From an uncultured Nocardioides sp. (GTDB lineage: Bacteria; Actinomycetota; Actinomycetes; Propionibacteriales; Nocardioidaceae): a stretch of 44,294 bases of DNA. The notes below the pieces were generated by a model that was given only the letters and a program-made list of their open reading frames with translations, had not been told where the DNA came from and made no database searches. The DNA lies in NCBI GenBank assembly GCA_902805885.1, contig CADCUM010000036.1:1-44294 (forward strand), in the 5' to 3' direction. The position numbers and the translations under genes were made by a program. Shown here piece by piece: positions 8,466-15,721 of the stretch (its first letter is position 1; every line of letters starts with the position of its first letter).

Positions 8466-9068
8466 GTGCACGTCATCCCGGTCGGTCCTCGCGCCGTGCT
8501 CGTCGAGGTCCCGGACGCGGTCGCGGCTGCCTCGCTCGCCGCCTGGGCGAGGAGGGTGGGCCTCGCCGCCGAGGAGGTGGTGCCCGGCGCCGCGACGGTG
8601 CTGGTCGACGGCGCGGACCCGTCGGCGGTCCGGGAGGCACTCGATGCATGGCCGGGCGACACGGCCCCGGTCGGCCCGGGCGAACCCGAGGAGGAGGTGC
8701 GGATCGAGGTGCAGTACGACGGGCCCGACCTCGGCCTCGTGGCCGCGCACTGGGGCTGCACCGAGGCCGAGGTGGTCGACCGCCACACCTCGTTGGAGCT
8801 CGTGTCGGCGTTCTGCGGCTTCGCGCCCGGCTTCGCCTACCTCGCCGGCCTCCCCGAGGAGTGGGCCGTGCCTCGGCTGCCGTCGCCGCGGCCGCGGGTG
8901 CCGGCCGGCTCGGTGGCGGTGGCCGATCGGTGGTGCGCGGTCTACCCGACCGCCTCGCCGGGCGGCTGGCGGCTGATCGGGACCACCACCGCGACGCTCT
9001 GGGACGTCGGGCGCCGCCCGCCGGCGCTGCTCGCCCCCGGCACCCGCGTCCGGTTCGTGGCGGCATGA
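8466..9068 (+). CDS. pxpB: 5-oxoprolinase subunit B (KipI/AHS1 family)
   Basis: 200 residues, normal for PxpB. The conserved motifs VEVQYDGPDLGLVA, HTSLELVSAFCGFAPGFAYLAGLP, PRVPAGSVAVADRWCAVYP and SPGGWRLIGTT are all present; the CGFAPGFAYL loop and PGGW are the family hallmarks. It partners PxpC in the ring-opening and hydrolysis module of 5-oxoprolinase. GTG 8466 is chosen because the MHVIPVGPRAVLVEV strand starts the fold and a -10-like element lies 6 nt away. Its stop overlaps the pxpC start by ATGA, so B and C are coupled. Confidence 0.94.
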   Translation: MHVIPVGPRAVLVEVPDAVAAASLAAWARRVGLAAEEVVPGAATVLVDGADPSAVREALDAWPGDTAPVGPGEPEEEVRIEVQYDGPDLGLVAAHWGCTEAEVVDRHTSLELVSAFCGFAPGFAYLAGLPEEWAVPRLPSPRPRVPAGSVAVADRWCAVYPTASPGGWRLIGTTTATLWDVGRRPPALLAPGTRVRFVAA

Positions 9069-9910
9069 GCCTCGAGGTGGTCGACCCGGGCCCGCTCACG
9101 ACGGTCCAGGACCTCGGCCGGGTGGGATGGGCCCACCTCGGCGTGCCCAGAGCCGGCGCGCTCGACCGCGCCGCCGCTGCGCGGGCCAACCGGCTGGTGG
9201 GGAACGGACGCGACGCGGCGGTCCTCGAGACCACCGTCGGCGGCGTCACGCTGCGGGCGCGGGACGCGACGACGTTCGCGGTCACCGGCGCGGCGTGCGA
9301 CGTGCGCTGCGACGCCCGCGCGGCGCCGTACGGCCTGCCGGTCACGGTGCCGGCCGGGACGACGATCCGGGTGGGCGCGGCCCTCACCGGCGTGCGGTCC
9401 TACGTCGCGGTCCGCGGTGGCATCGACGTCGACCCCGTGCTCGGCTCGCGGTCCACCGACACCCTCGCGTGGGTCGGACCGCCGCGGCTCGCGGTCGAGC
9501 AGGTGCTGCCGGTGGGCGTCCCCACCGGGCCGCTCGTGCCCGTCGACGCTGCCCCCGTCGCGTCCGCCTCCCGGGTCCTGGTGCTGTCGCGCGGGCCCCG
9601 CGCCGACTGGGTGGAGCAGCTCGCCTGGCAGGCGCTGGACGGGGCGTCGTACGTCGTCGGTGCCGACTCCGACCGGGTGGGCCTGCGCCTCCAGGGCCCG
9701 GACGTGGGTCGTGCCAGGACCGGCGAGCTCGCGAGCGAGGGGATCGTGCGCGGTGCGGTCCAGCTGCCCCCGTCGGGGCAGCCCCTGGTCTTCCTCGCCG
9801 ACCACCCCACCACGGGCGGCTACCCCGTCATCGCGGTGGCGTCGGACGACGGGCTCGACGCGTGCGCCCAGTGGAGGCCGGGGGACCGGGTGACCCTGCG
9901 GGTCCGGTGA
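9065..9910 (+). CDS. pxpC: 5-oxoprolinase subunit C (KipA/AHS2, biotin-dependent carboxyltransferase-like)
   Basis: 281 residues. LEVVDPGPLTTVQDLGRVGW at the start, GVPRAGALDRAAAARANRLVGN, TGVRSYVAVRGGIDV, SDRVGLRLQGP, GELASEGIVRGAVQLPPSGQP and LADHPTTGGYPVIA follow in the usual AHS2 order. It is the ATP-using subunit partner of PxpB. The gene begins inside the pxpB stop codon (ATGA) and ends only 3 bp from the stop of the convergent dinB gene, so there is no room for a dedicated terminator. No amino-acid transporter of the sort often found with pxp genes is nearby. Confidence 0.95.
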   Translation: MSLEVVDPGPLTTVQDLGRVGWAHLGVPRAGALDRAAAARANRLVGNGRDAAVLETTVGGVTLRARDATTFAVTGAACDVRCDARAAPYGLPVTVPAGTTIRVGAALTGVRSYVAVRGGIDVDPVLGSRSTDTLAWVGPPRLAVEQVLPVGVPTGPLVPVDAAPVASASRVLVLSRGPRADWVEQLAWQALDGASYVVGADSDRVGLRLQGPDVGRARTGELASEGIVRGAVQLPPSGQPLVFLADHPTTGGYPVIAVASDDGLDACAQWRPGDRVTLRVR

Positions 9911-9913
9911 GCC

Positions 9914-11212
9914 TCAGTCCTCGGCGGGCGGTGCCGTGCGGTGCAGCCGTGGGTCGTCGGCCCGGAAGGAGCGCACCGGGCCCGGCGGGGTGCTCGCCGA
10001 CTCGAACCGCACCGTGACGACGCCGGACCCGGAGCCCCAGACCCAGCCGGGGCCCATCTCGTCGTGGACCACGTCCATCCCCGGGGACCACGTCCGACGC
10101 GGGGGTTCCGGCAGGACCACGTCCACCTCGGGCTCGTCGTCGGTCCCGAACAGGTCCTCCTGCACCCAGTCGGCCAGGCCGGACACGCCGACCCCCAGCA
10201 GCCGCACGCCGCCGGACAGGTCCAGGTCCGCCAGCAGCGTGCGGGCGACCCGCGCGATGGTCGCGGCGCTGTCGGTGGGGCTCGGCAGGGTGCTGGACCG
10301 GCTGAGGGTCGTGAAGTCGTGGAGCCTCACCTTGAGGGTCACGGTGCGGCCCGACAGCCCGCCCCTGGTCAGGCGCGCGCCGACGTCGCGCGCCTGACGC
10401 GTCAGCAGCCCCTCCATCAGCCGACGGTCGGTCAGGTCGGTGTCGTAGGTGCCCTCGGAGCTGACCGACTTGGCCTCGCGCTCCGGCACGACAGGTCGCG
10501 GGTCCTGTGCCCGCGCGAGGTGCCACAGGCTCTGGCCGTGCGCTCGGCCGACGAGCCGCACGAGCTCGTCCTCGGCCACCTGCTCCAGCTCGGCGATGGT
10601 GTGGATGCCTGCCCGGCGCAGGCGCTCGGCCGTGGCCGGCCCCACTCCCGGGATCACGGTGACCTTCATGGGCCGCAGGAGGTCCAGCTCGCTGCCCGGC
10701 GGCACGACCGTCAGCCCGTCCGGCTTGTCGAGCTCGCTGGCGACCTTGGCGAGGAACTTCGACGACGCGATCCCGACGGTGCCGGTCAGCCCGCCGCTGA
10801 CCTCCTGCACCCGGCGTCGCAGCTCCTCGCCGAAGGCGGTGACGGTCTCCACCTCCAGGTCGGGGAGGTCGGCGGCGGCGAGGTCGACGAACGCCTCGTC
10901 CAGCGAGAGCGGCTCGACGAGGGGCGAGGCCGCCCGCAGGACGGCCATCACCTCCCGGCTGGTCTCCCGGTAGGCCGAGAAGCGCCCCGACAGGAAGGCG
11001 GCGTGCGGGCACCGCGCCCGCGCCTCGCGGGTCGACATGGCCGAGCGGACGCCGTACCGCCGGGCCTCGTACGACGCGGTCGCGACCACGCCGCGCCCGC
11101 CCGTCCCACCGACGACCACGGGCTTGCCTCGCAGCGACGGCTTGTCGCGCTGCTCGACCGCCGCGAAGAACGCGTCGAGGTCGAGGTGGAGGACGGATGC
11201 GGTGTCGCGCAT
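9914..11212 (-). CDS. dinB: DNA polymerase IV (Y-family translesion polymerase)
   Basis: 432 residues. The catalytic blocks are VLHLDLDAFFAAVEQ with the first metal Asp, SYEARRYGVRSAM, and PLSLDEAFVDL with the Asp-Glu pair; the HhH region VIPGVGPATAERLRRAGI and a little-finger domain follow. QEDLF in the C-terminal third is a good beta-clamp-binding sequence. The steric-gate position in the first block is Phe. It copies damaged DNA at the cost of errors. Starting ATG 11212 gives the normal N-terminus. The 146 bp upstream, shared with the divergent DUF4192 gene, shows no actinobacterial LexA box (GAAC-N4-GTTC), so SOS control is not supported here. Confidence 0.95.
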   Translation of the reverse strand: MRDTASVLHLDLDAFFAAVEQRDKPSLRGKPVVVGGTGGRGVVATASYEARRYGVRSAMSTREARARCPHAAFLSGRFSAYRETSREVMAVLRAASPLVEPLSLDEAFVDLAAADLPDLEVETVTAFGEELRRRVQEVSGGLTGTVGIASSKFLAKVASELDKPDGLTVVPPGSELDLLRPMKVTVIPGVGPATAERLRRAGIHTIAELEQVAEDELVRLVGRAHGQSLWHLARAQDPRPVVPEREAKSVSSEGTYDTDLTDRRLMEGLLTRQARDVGARLTRGGLSGRTVTLKVRLHDFTTLSRSSTLPSPTDSAATIARVARTLLADLDLSGGVRLLGVGVSGLADWVQEDLFGTDDEPEVDVVLPEPPRRTWSPGMDVVHDEMGPGWVWGSGSGVVTVRFESASTPPGPVRSFRADDPRLHRTAPPAED

Positions 11213-11345
11213 CAGCCGTGCCGCCCGGTCATGCCAGGAGTGTCTCAGGCCCGATCGCGAGCCCGCCGTCGTCCACAGGGACGCCTCGACGGCGCTCCTC
11301 CACAGGCGTCGGGTGCGGGGAGCGACGCCCGTCGGCGCCGGCGGG

Positions 11346-11351
11346 CACGGT
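11346..11351 (+). promoter_or_regulatory. -10-like hexamer of the DUF4192 gene
   Basis: CACGGT ends 7 nt before ATG 11359. It is weak alone but matches the spacing seen at other unit-leading genes. Confidence 0.35.
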
Positions 11352-11358
11352 CGTCGTC

Positions 11359-12441
11359 ATGGACACGAACAGCGAACCCCACTCCGTCACCCCGCTTCCC
11401 GGCAGTCGCGGGCCCGGCACCTCCACGTCCGGGACCGCCACGTCCGACACCCTGCTGGCGCGCACGCCCGAGGACCTCGTGGCCTTCGTGCCCCTCGCGA
11501 TCGGTTTCGTGCCACGACGCTCCGTCGTGCTGCTGAGCCTCGGATCCCACACGTCGTCCCACGCGGCGTCCCACGCGGCGGTCCAGACGTCGTTCCAGGC
11601 GTCGTTCCCCTCCTCGTTCCATGCGCGTGTCGACCTGCCCGGTGACCCGGGAGACGTCGACCTGGTCGTCGAGGCCCTCCTGCGTCCGGCGCTGCGACAC
11701 GACACCCGGCGGGTGGCCTTCGTCCTCTACGACGACGACACCGTGGTCGCGGACGAGACGGCCTGGTCGCTGCGCGACGCGTTCGTCGACTCCGGCATCG
11801 AGGTGGTCGAGCTGCTCCGCGTCCACGACGGCCACTGGTTCGCGGTGCTGCCCGGACGACCCTCGCCCTGCTACGACGGTGTCCCGTTCGACGTCTCCGC
11901 CCACCCGTTCTCGGTCCGGGCGGTCGTCGACGGCCGGATCACCCACGGCAGCCGGGAGGAGCTGCGGGCGACCCTGGACCCTCGGCCACGTGCGGTCGAG
12001 CTCACGACCGGCCTGCTGGCCGACGCCGAGCCCGCCGGGCCCGGGACCCTGCGAGGCCTGGTCGAGCGCCACCTCGAGAGCCGCACGACGTTCACCCCGG
12101 AGGAGCTGGCGACGGTCGCGGTGACGATCACCTCCGGACCGCGCCGTGACGAGGTGTGGGCCTGGCAGGACCGGGCGCACGCCCGGCAGGCGGTCGAGCT
12201 GTGGTCCGACGCCGTACGCCGCCTCCCGAGGTCCCACGTCGCCGCGCCCGCCGCTGTGCTGGCCTTCGCGGCGTGGCTCGCCGGGGAGGGGGCCCTGGCG
12301 TGGTGCGCCGTCGACGCCAGCCGCGCGGCCCAGCCCGACCACAGCCTCGCCGGACTCGTGGCGGGCCTGCTGGAGTCAGCCACCTCGCCGGCAGCCTGGG
12401 CGCTGCTCCGCGGTGCGGAGCTCACCGATCCGGCGGCCTAG
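11359..12441 (+). CDS. DUF4192 family protein
   Basis: 360 residues with the family signature SDTLLARTPEDLVAFVPLAI, GFVPRRSVVLLSL and, later, RVAFVLYDDDTVV and ITHGSREELRATLDP. The C-terminal half is helical (HVAAPAAVLAFAAWLAGEGALAWCAVDAS). DUF4192 proteins are common in actinomycetes and have no established function. An unusual Ser/His/Ala/Phe segment (residues about 63-90), coded by 12-bp repeats, sits in a loop between the first strand and the ARVDLP strand. ATG 11359 is chosen because it gives a short normal N-terminus; earlier in-frame starts extend into the region upstream of dinB. A hairpin follows its stop. Confidence 0.88.
   Translation: MDTNSEPHSVTPLPGSRGPGTSTSGTATSDTLLARTPEDLVAFVPLAIGFVPRRSVVLLSLGSHTSSHAASHAAVQTSFQASFPSSFHARVDLPGDPGDVDLVVEALLRPALRHDTRRVAFVLYDDDTVVADETAWSLRDAFVDSGIEVVELLRVHDGHWFAVLPGRPSPCYDGVPFDVSAHPFSVRAVVDGRITHGSREELRATLDPRPRAVELTTGLLADAEPAGPGTLRGLVERHLESRTTFTPEELATVAVTITSGPRRDEVWAWQDRAHARQAVELWSDAVRRLPRSHVAAPAAVLAFAAWLAGEGALAWCAVDASRAAQPDHSLAGLVAGLLESATSPAAWALLRGAELTDPAA
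11545..11628 (+). repeat. Seven degenerate 12-bp in-frame tandem units
   Basis: Units begin TCCCACACGTCG, TCCCACGCGGCG (twice, identical), GTCCAGACGTCG, TTCCAGGCGTCG, TTCCCCTCCTCG and TTCCATGCGCGT. Each codes four residues (SHTS, SHAA, SHAA, VQTS, FQAS, FPSS, FHAR). The array expands a loop of the DUF4192 protein. Confidence 0.85.
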
Positions 12442-12445
12442 ACGC

Positions 12446-12473
12446 CGCAGGTCCCCTGAGTGGGGCGACCGCG
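12446..12473 (+). terminator. Hairpin after the DUF4192 gene
   Basis: CGC (12446-12448), GGTC (12450-12453) and CCC (12454-12456) pair with GGG (12463-12465), GACC (12467-12470) and GCG (12471-12473), with single-base bulges and a 6-nt loop. There is no T-tract. Confidence 0.5.
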
Positions 12474-12516
12474 GATCACCCCCGCTCGGACGTGTCGGCA
12501 CGCCGTCCGGCGTGAC

Positions 12517-12522
12517 TAGGGT
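12517..12522 (+). promoter_or_regulatory. -10 hexamer of the GCS2-family gene
   Basis: TAGGGT ends 7 nt before ATG 12530 with no Shine-Dalgarno sequence; it decides ATG 12530 over the in-frame GTG at 12521, which overlaps the hexamer. Confidence 0.65.
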
Positions 12523-12529
12523 GAGTGAC

Positions 12530-13993
12530 ATGGGCGAAGAGGTGGCGCATCAGGAGTTCACCAGGGCTGACCGGACCCAGCACCGGGAGAAGGTGCGTCG
12601 CAACCTCGACGTCTTCGCCCGGATGCTGCGCGACTCGGCGTTCGACACCGACGACCCCATGACGGGGCTCGAGGTCGAGCTCAACCTGATCGACGAGGTC
12701 GGCGACCCGGCGCTGAAGAACGCCGAGGTCCTCGAGGCGATCGCATCCGAGGACTTCCAGACCGAGCTCGGCCAGTTCAACATCGAGATCAACGTCCCGC
12801 CCGCCAAGCTCCGCGAGGGTGGCCTCTGCACGTTCGAGGAAGGCCTGCGCGACTGCCTGAACAACGCCGAGGCCAAGGCTGCCGAGGTGGGGGCGCACCA
12901 GGTGATGATCGGCATCCTGCCGACGCTGGCCGAGGGTCACATGGCGCTCGACTCCCTCAGCGCCAACCCCCGCTACCGGCTGTTGTCGGAGCAGATCCTC
13001 GACGCCCGCGGGGAGGACATCACCATCTCGATCTCGGGACGGGAGCGGCTGACCACGACAGCCGACTCGATCGTCCCGGAAGCGGCCTGCACCAGCACCC
13101 AGTTCCACGTCCAGACCTCGCCCGACCAGTTCGCCGCCTACTGGAACGCCGCGCAGGCGGTGGCCGGCGTCCAGCTGGCGATCTCCGCCAACTCGCCCTA
13201 CCTCCTCGGCAAGGAGCTGTGGCGCGAGACCCGGATCCCGCTCTTCGAGCAGGCCACCGACACCCGCAGCGAGGAGCTCAAGGTCCAAGGTGTCCGGCCG
13301 CGGGTGTGGTTCGGCGAGCGGTGGATCACCTCGGTGTTCGACCTGTTCGAGGAGAACGTCCGCTACTTCCCCGCCCTCCTCCCGGTGACCGAGGAGGAGG
13401 ACCCGCTCGCGGTGCTCGAGGAGGGCGGCACTCCCCGGCTGCACGAGCTGCGCCTGCACAACGGGACGATCTACCGCTGGAACCGTCCCGTCTACGACAT
13501 CGCGGGCGGGGTTCCCCACCTCAGGGTGGAGAACCGTCTGCTGGCAGCAGGCCCGACGGTGGCTGACACCATCGCCAATGCCGCGTTCTGGTTCGGCCTC
13601 GTCCGCCACCTCGCCGAGGCCGACCGGCCGCTGTGGTCCCAGATGTCCTTCTCGGCCGCCGAGGAGAACTTCCACGTCGCCGCCCAGATGGGAGTGGACG
13701 CACAGGTCTACTGGCCCGGTGTCGGACAGGTCCGGGCCACGGAGCTCGTGCTCCGGCGCCTGCTGCCGATGGCGCACGAGGGCCTCGACGCCTGGGGCGT
13801 GCCGGCGGAGCAGCGCGACCGGTTCCTCGGCATCATCGAGCAGCGTTGCCTCAACGGCACCGGGGGAGCGGAGTGGTTCGTGGGCCAGATGCGCCAGCGG
13901 GGTGACATCGACCGCTACGACGCGCTGCGAGCCACCCTGCTCGAGTACGTCGAGCGGATGCACACCAACGAGCCGGTCCACACCTGGGGCTGA
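12530..13993 (+). CDS. Glutamate-cysteine ligase family (GCS2-like) carboxylate-amine ligase
   Basis: 487 residues. MTGLEVELNLID matches the conserved Glu-x-Glu metal site of the glutamine-synthetase-like fold, ELGQFNIEINVPPAKLR the next strand pair, and SIVPEAACTSTQFHVQTSPDQFAAYWNAAQA the substrate-pocket region; LRVENRLLAAGPTVADTIANA carries the late Glu/Arg. Members form gamma-glutamyl-cysteine or related amide bonds. Actinomycetes mostly rely on mycothiol made by MshC, an unrelated ligase, so this protein may serve ergothioneine-type or other gamma-glutamyl chemistry. It is considerably longer than the YbdK-type of about 370 residues. No ergothioneine genes are adjacent. Family certain, substrate not. 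Confidence 0.85.
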   Translation: MGEEVAHQEFTRADRTQHREKVRRNLDVFARMLRDSAFDTDDPMTGLEVELNLIDEVGDPALKNAEVLEAIASEDFQTELGQFNIEINVPPAKLREGGLCTFEEGLRDCLNNAEAKAAEVGAHQVMIGILPTLAEGHMALDSLSANPRYRLLSEQILDARGEDITISISGRERLTTTADSIVPEAACTSTQFHVQTSPDQFAAYWNAAQAVAGVQLAISANSPYLLGKELWRETRIPLFEQATDTRSEELKVQGVRPRVWFGERWITSVFDLFEENVRYFPALLPVTEEEDPLAVLEEGGTPRLHELRLHNGTIYRWNRPVYDIAGGVPHLRVENRLLAAGPTVADTIANAAFWFGLVRHLAEADRPLWSQMSFSAAEENFHVAAQMGVDAQVYWPGVGQVRATELVLRRLLPMAHEGLDAWGVPAEQRDRFLGIIEQRCLNGTGGAEWFVGQMRQRGDIDRYDALRATLLEYVERMHTNEPVHTWG

Positions 13994-14039
13994 GCGGCGA
14001 GGGCCGGTCAGCGGGCGCGGTCGGACCGGTGTCGGTCGG

Positions 14040-14471
14040 TCAGGCCGGCGCCGGCGTGTGCCGTCGGAGCCGCCGCCACTCCCGGCGTACCCCGGAGACG
14101 GGATCGAACCAACCGCCGCGGGTGACCACGACGAGGTCCGTGGCGGCGCCCAGCGCGCCTGCCGCCCACCGCACCGCGCTGCCCCAGACCAGGTCGAGGT
14201 CCTCCACGGTGAGGTCCCCGGGACGGCTCAGCCAGACGTAGGGGCGAGGTGTGTCGCGGGCGGCCGCGTGGAGGAGCGCGAGGGCGATCTCGGCGCGATG
14301 TCCCGCGTCGGTCGGGTCGTCCTGCGCGATCCTGTGGACCCGGGCCCGACCCGGGACGCCGGCCTGGACGCGAGCGGAGAAACGGAGTCGTGGCTCGGAC
14401 TCGCGGAGCTCGAGGACAGCGGAGCGCAGCACCGTGTGGGTCACCCGGTCGACCGGTGCCTGCAGGGCCAT
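14040..14471 (-). CDS. Conserved-looking hypothetical protein (143 aa)
   Basis: The ORF starts MALQAPVDRVTHTVLRSAVL and contains EPRLRFSARVQAG, EIALALLHAAARD and a C-terminal amphipathic/basic part (TVEDLDLVWGSAVRWAAG, then DLVVVTRGGWFDP and WRRLRRH). No signal peptide, membrane helix or known motif is seen and I do not recognise the family. ATG 14471 is chosen because CATCCT on the same strand ends 6 nt before it, as at other leaderless starts here, and because the frame beyond it loses coding character. It faces the GCS2-like gene tail to tail and is divergent from the universal stress protein gene. Confidence 0.65.
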   Translation of the reverse strand: MALQAPVDRVTHTVLRSAVLELRESEPRLRFSARVQAGVPGRARVHRIAQDDPTDAGHRAEIALALLHAAARDTPRPYVWLSRPGDLTVEDLDLVWGSAVRWAAGALGAATDLVVVTRGGWFDPVSGVRREWRRLRRHTPAPA

Positions 14472-14477
14472 CCGACC

Positions 14478-14483
14478 AGGATG
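14478..14483 (-). promoter_or_regulatory. -10-like hexamer of the 143-aa hypothetical
   Basis: CATCCT on the minus strand ends 6 nt before ATG 14471. The HhH-GPD gene start has the same hexamer at the same distance. Confidence 0.4.
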
Positions 14484-14543
14484 CCCCGTGGGGGCAGCGC
14501 GATGGTCGTCCTCCACAGGCTGCCGAAGCGGCGGTTCATCCGC

Positions 14544-14594
14544 TACGGTCCGGAGGGGCGCCCGAGCACGGTCGCCACGGTCCTCGAGAGGAGA
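14544..14594 (+). promoter_or_regulatory. Promoter and Shine-Dalgarno of the universal stress gene
   Basis: TACGGT (14544-14549) is a -10 candidate and GAGAGGAG (14587-14594) a strong ribosome binding site 4 nt before ATG 14599. This gene is leadered, unlike most of its neighbours. Confidence 0.45.
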
Positions 14595-14598
14595 CACC

Positions 14599-15000
14599 AT
14601 GGGCACGGTCGTCGTCGGTTACGTCCCGAAGCCGGAGGGCGAGGCAGCGCTCGAGGCGGGAGTCCGCGAGGCGCAGCTCCGGGGCAGCAAGCTCATCGTG
14701 GTCAACTCCCACCGTGGAGGACAGGAGTTCGACCGGACGAAGGCGCGGGACTCGGAGACCGACCTCGAGGCCATCGGCCGCAAGCTCGCCGACTCGGGGG
14801 TCGAGCACGAGGTGCGTCAGCTCGTGCGTGGCTTCGAGCCGGCCGAGGACCTGATCAGCATCGCGGAGTCGAGCGATGCCGAGCTGCTCGTGATCGGTCT
14901 GCGCCGCCGCTCCCCGGTCGGCAAGCTGATCCTGGGGAGCAACGCCCAGAGGGTGCTGCTCGACGCCCACTGCCCGGTCCTGGCCGTCAAGGCGGAGTGA
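14599..15000 (+). CDS. Universal stress protein (UspA family)
   Basis: 133 residues, a single Usp domain. TVVVGYVPKPEGEAALEAG forms the first strand and helix, KLIVVNSH the second strand. The C-terminal ATP-binding pattern is SDAELLVIGLRRRSPVGKLILGS followed by AQRVLLDAHCPVLAV, with the glycine spacing of the nucleotide-binding Usp subclass. It is cytoplasmic and usually dimeric. Family members are induced by starvation, oxygen limitation or nitric oxide in other actinomycetes; nothing in this sequence shows which signal applies. ATG 14599 has a clear GAGAGGAG ribosome binding site. Confidence 0.93.
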   Translation: MGTVVVGYVPKPEGEAALEAGVREAQLRGSKLIVVNSHRGGQEFDRTKARDSETDLEAIGRKLADSGVEHEVRQLVRGFEPAEDLISIAESSDAELLVIGLRRRSPVGKLILGSNAQRVLLDAHCPVLAVKAE

Positions 15001-15039
15001 CGCCGGGCGGCGGCTCGGCCGGCGCCCCGCGTGCTGAGG

Positions 15040-15045
15040 CATCCT
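15040..15045 (+). promoter_or_regulatory. -10-like hexamer of the HhH-GPD gene
   Basis: CATCCT ends 6 nt before ATG 15052, which favours this start over the in-frame GTG at 15031. Confidence 0.4.
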
Positions 15046-15051
15046 GTCCTC

Positions 15052-15618
15052 ATGGGCTTCCAGATCACCGGCGACCCCGCCGCAGACCAGCTCCTCGACG
15101 AGTCGCCGTTCGCGCTGCTCGCGGGCATGATGCTCGACCAGCAGTATCCGATGGAGCACGCGTTCCGGGGGCCGGCCAAGGTGGCGGGACGTCTCGGGAC
15201 GTTCGAGCCCGGCGCGATCGCTGCGGCGGACCCCGAGGAGTTCGCGAGCATGGCCGCGACCTCCCCGGCCATCCACCGGTTCCCCGGATCGATGGCCGCC
15301 CGCCTCCAGGAGCTCGCCCGCATCGTGGAGCAGGAGTACGGCGGCGACGCCGCACGCCTGTGGACCGAGGCGTCCGACGCGCGTGACCTGTTGGGGCGTG
15401 TCATGGCGCTGCCGGGCTTCGGCAAGCAGAAGGCCCAGATCTTCGTCGCGCTGCTCGCCAAGCGGCTCGAGGTCCGCCCGAGCGGGTGGGAGGCCGTCGC
15501 CGGCGACTACGCCCTCGACGGCCACCGGTCGGTCGCGGACGTCGTGGACGAGCAGTCGCTGCAGAAGGTGCGCGACTTCAAGAAGGCCACGAAGGCGGCG
15601 GCCCGCAGCGCCGACTGA
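15052..15618 (+). CDS. HhH-GPD family base-excision repair protein
   Basis: 188 residues, the short actinobacterial branch of the endonuclease III/AlkA superfamily. DESPFALLAGMMLDQQYPMEHAFRGP resembles the N-terminal helical block, and VMALPGFGKQKAQIFVALLAKRLEV is the helix-hairpin-helix that grips DNA. There is no cysteine in the protein, so the iron-sulfur cluster of classical endonuclease III is absent. The catalytic Asp position is not in its usual VDTH setting; GWEAVAGDY occupies that place, so glycosylase activity is likely but unproven. The Lys/Ala-rich tail (KKATKAAARSAD) may help DNA binding. It is the last gene before hrdB. Confidence 0.85.
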   Translation: MGFQITGDPAADQLLDESPFALLAGMMLDQQYPMEHAFRGPAKVAGRLGTFEPGAIAAADPEEFASMAATSPAIHRFPGSMAARLQELARIVEQEYGGDAARLWTEASDARDLLGRVMALPGFGKQKAQIFVALLAKRLEVRPSGWEAVAGDYALDGHRSVADVVDEQSLQKVRDFKKATKAAARSAD

Positions 15619-15650
15619 CGTGCGGTGTCGGGGTGCGTGGCACTCCGTGG

Positions 15651-15656
15651 CAGAAT
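15651..15656 (+). promoter_or_regulatory. Candidate -10 of hrdB
   Basis: CAGAAT lies about 65 nt before the hrdB start. A TTGACG at 15670-15675 has no matching -10 at the normal distance, so the real promoter is uncertain. Confidence 0.25.
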
Positions 15657-15721
15657 GACAGCGCGGCGCTTGACGTAACCGGGCCTTGCCGCGCCCCGCG
15701 GTCGTTCCACGAGAGGTGTTC

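Noticed and set aside
11269..11304. Two DnaA-box-like sequences (TCGTCCACA and TCCTCCACA)
   Set aside because: Each deviates from TTGTCCACA, there is no AT-rich region or dnaA/dnaN nearby, and CCTCCACAGG also occurs by the Usp gene, so an origin is not supported.
11213..11358. SOS (LexA) box for dinB
   Set aside because: No GAAC-N4-GTTC or close variant was found in the intergenic region.
11545..11628. Short tandem units as a CRISPR array
   Set aside because: They are 12-bp in-frame coding repeats without spacers.
15670..15675. TTGACG as the hrdB -35 element
   Set aside because: No -10-like hexamer stands 16-19 bp downstream.
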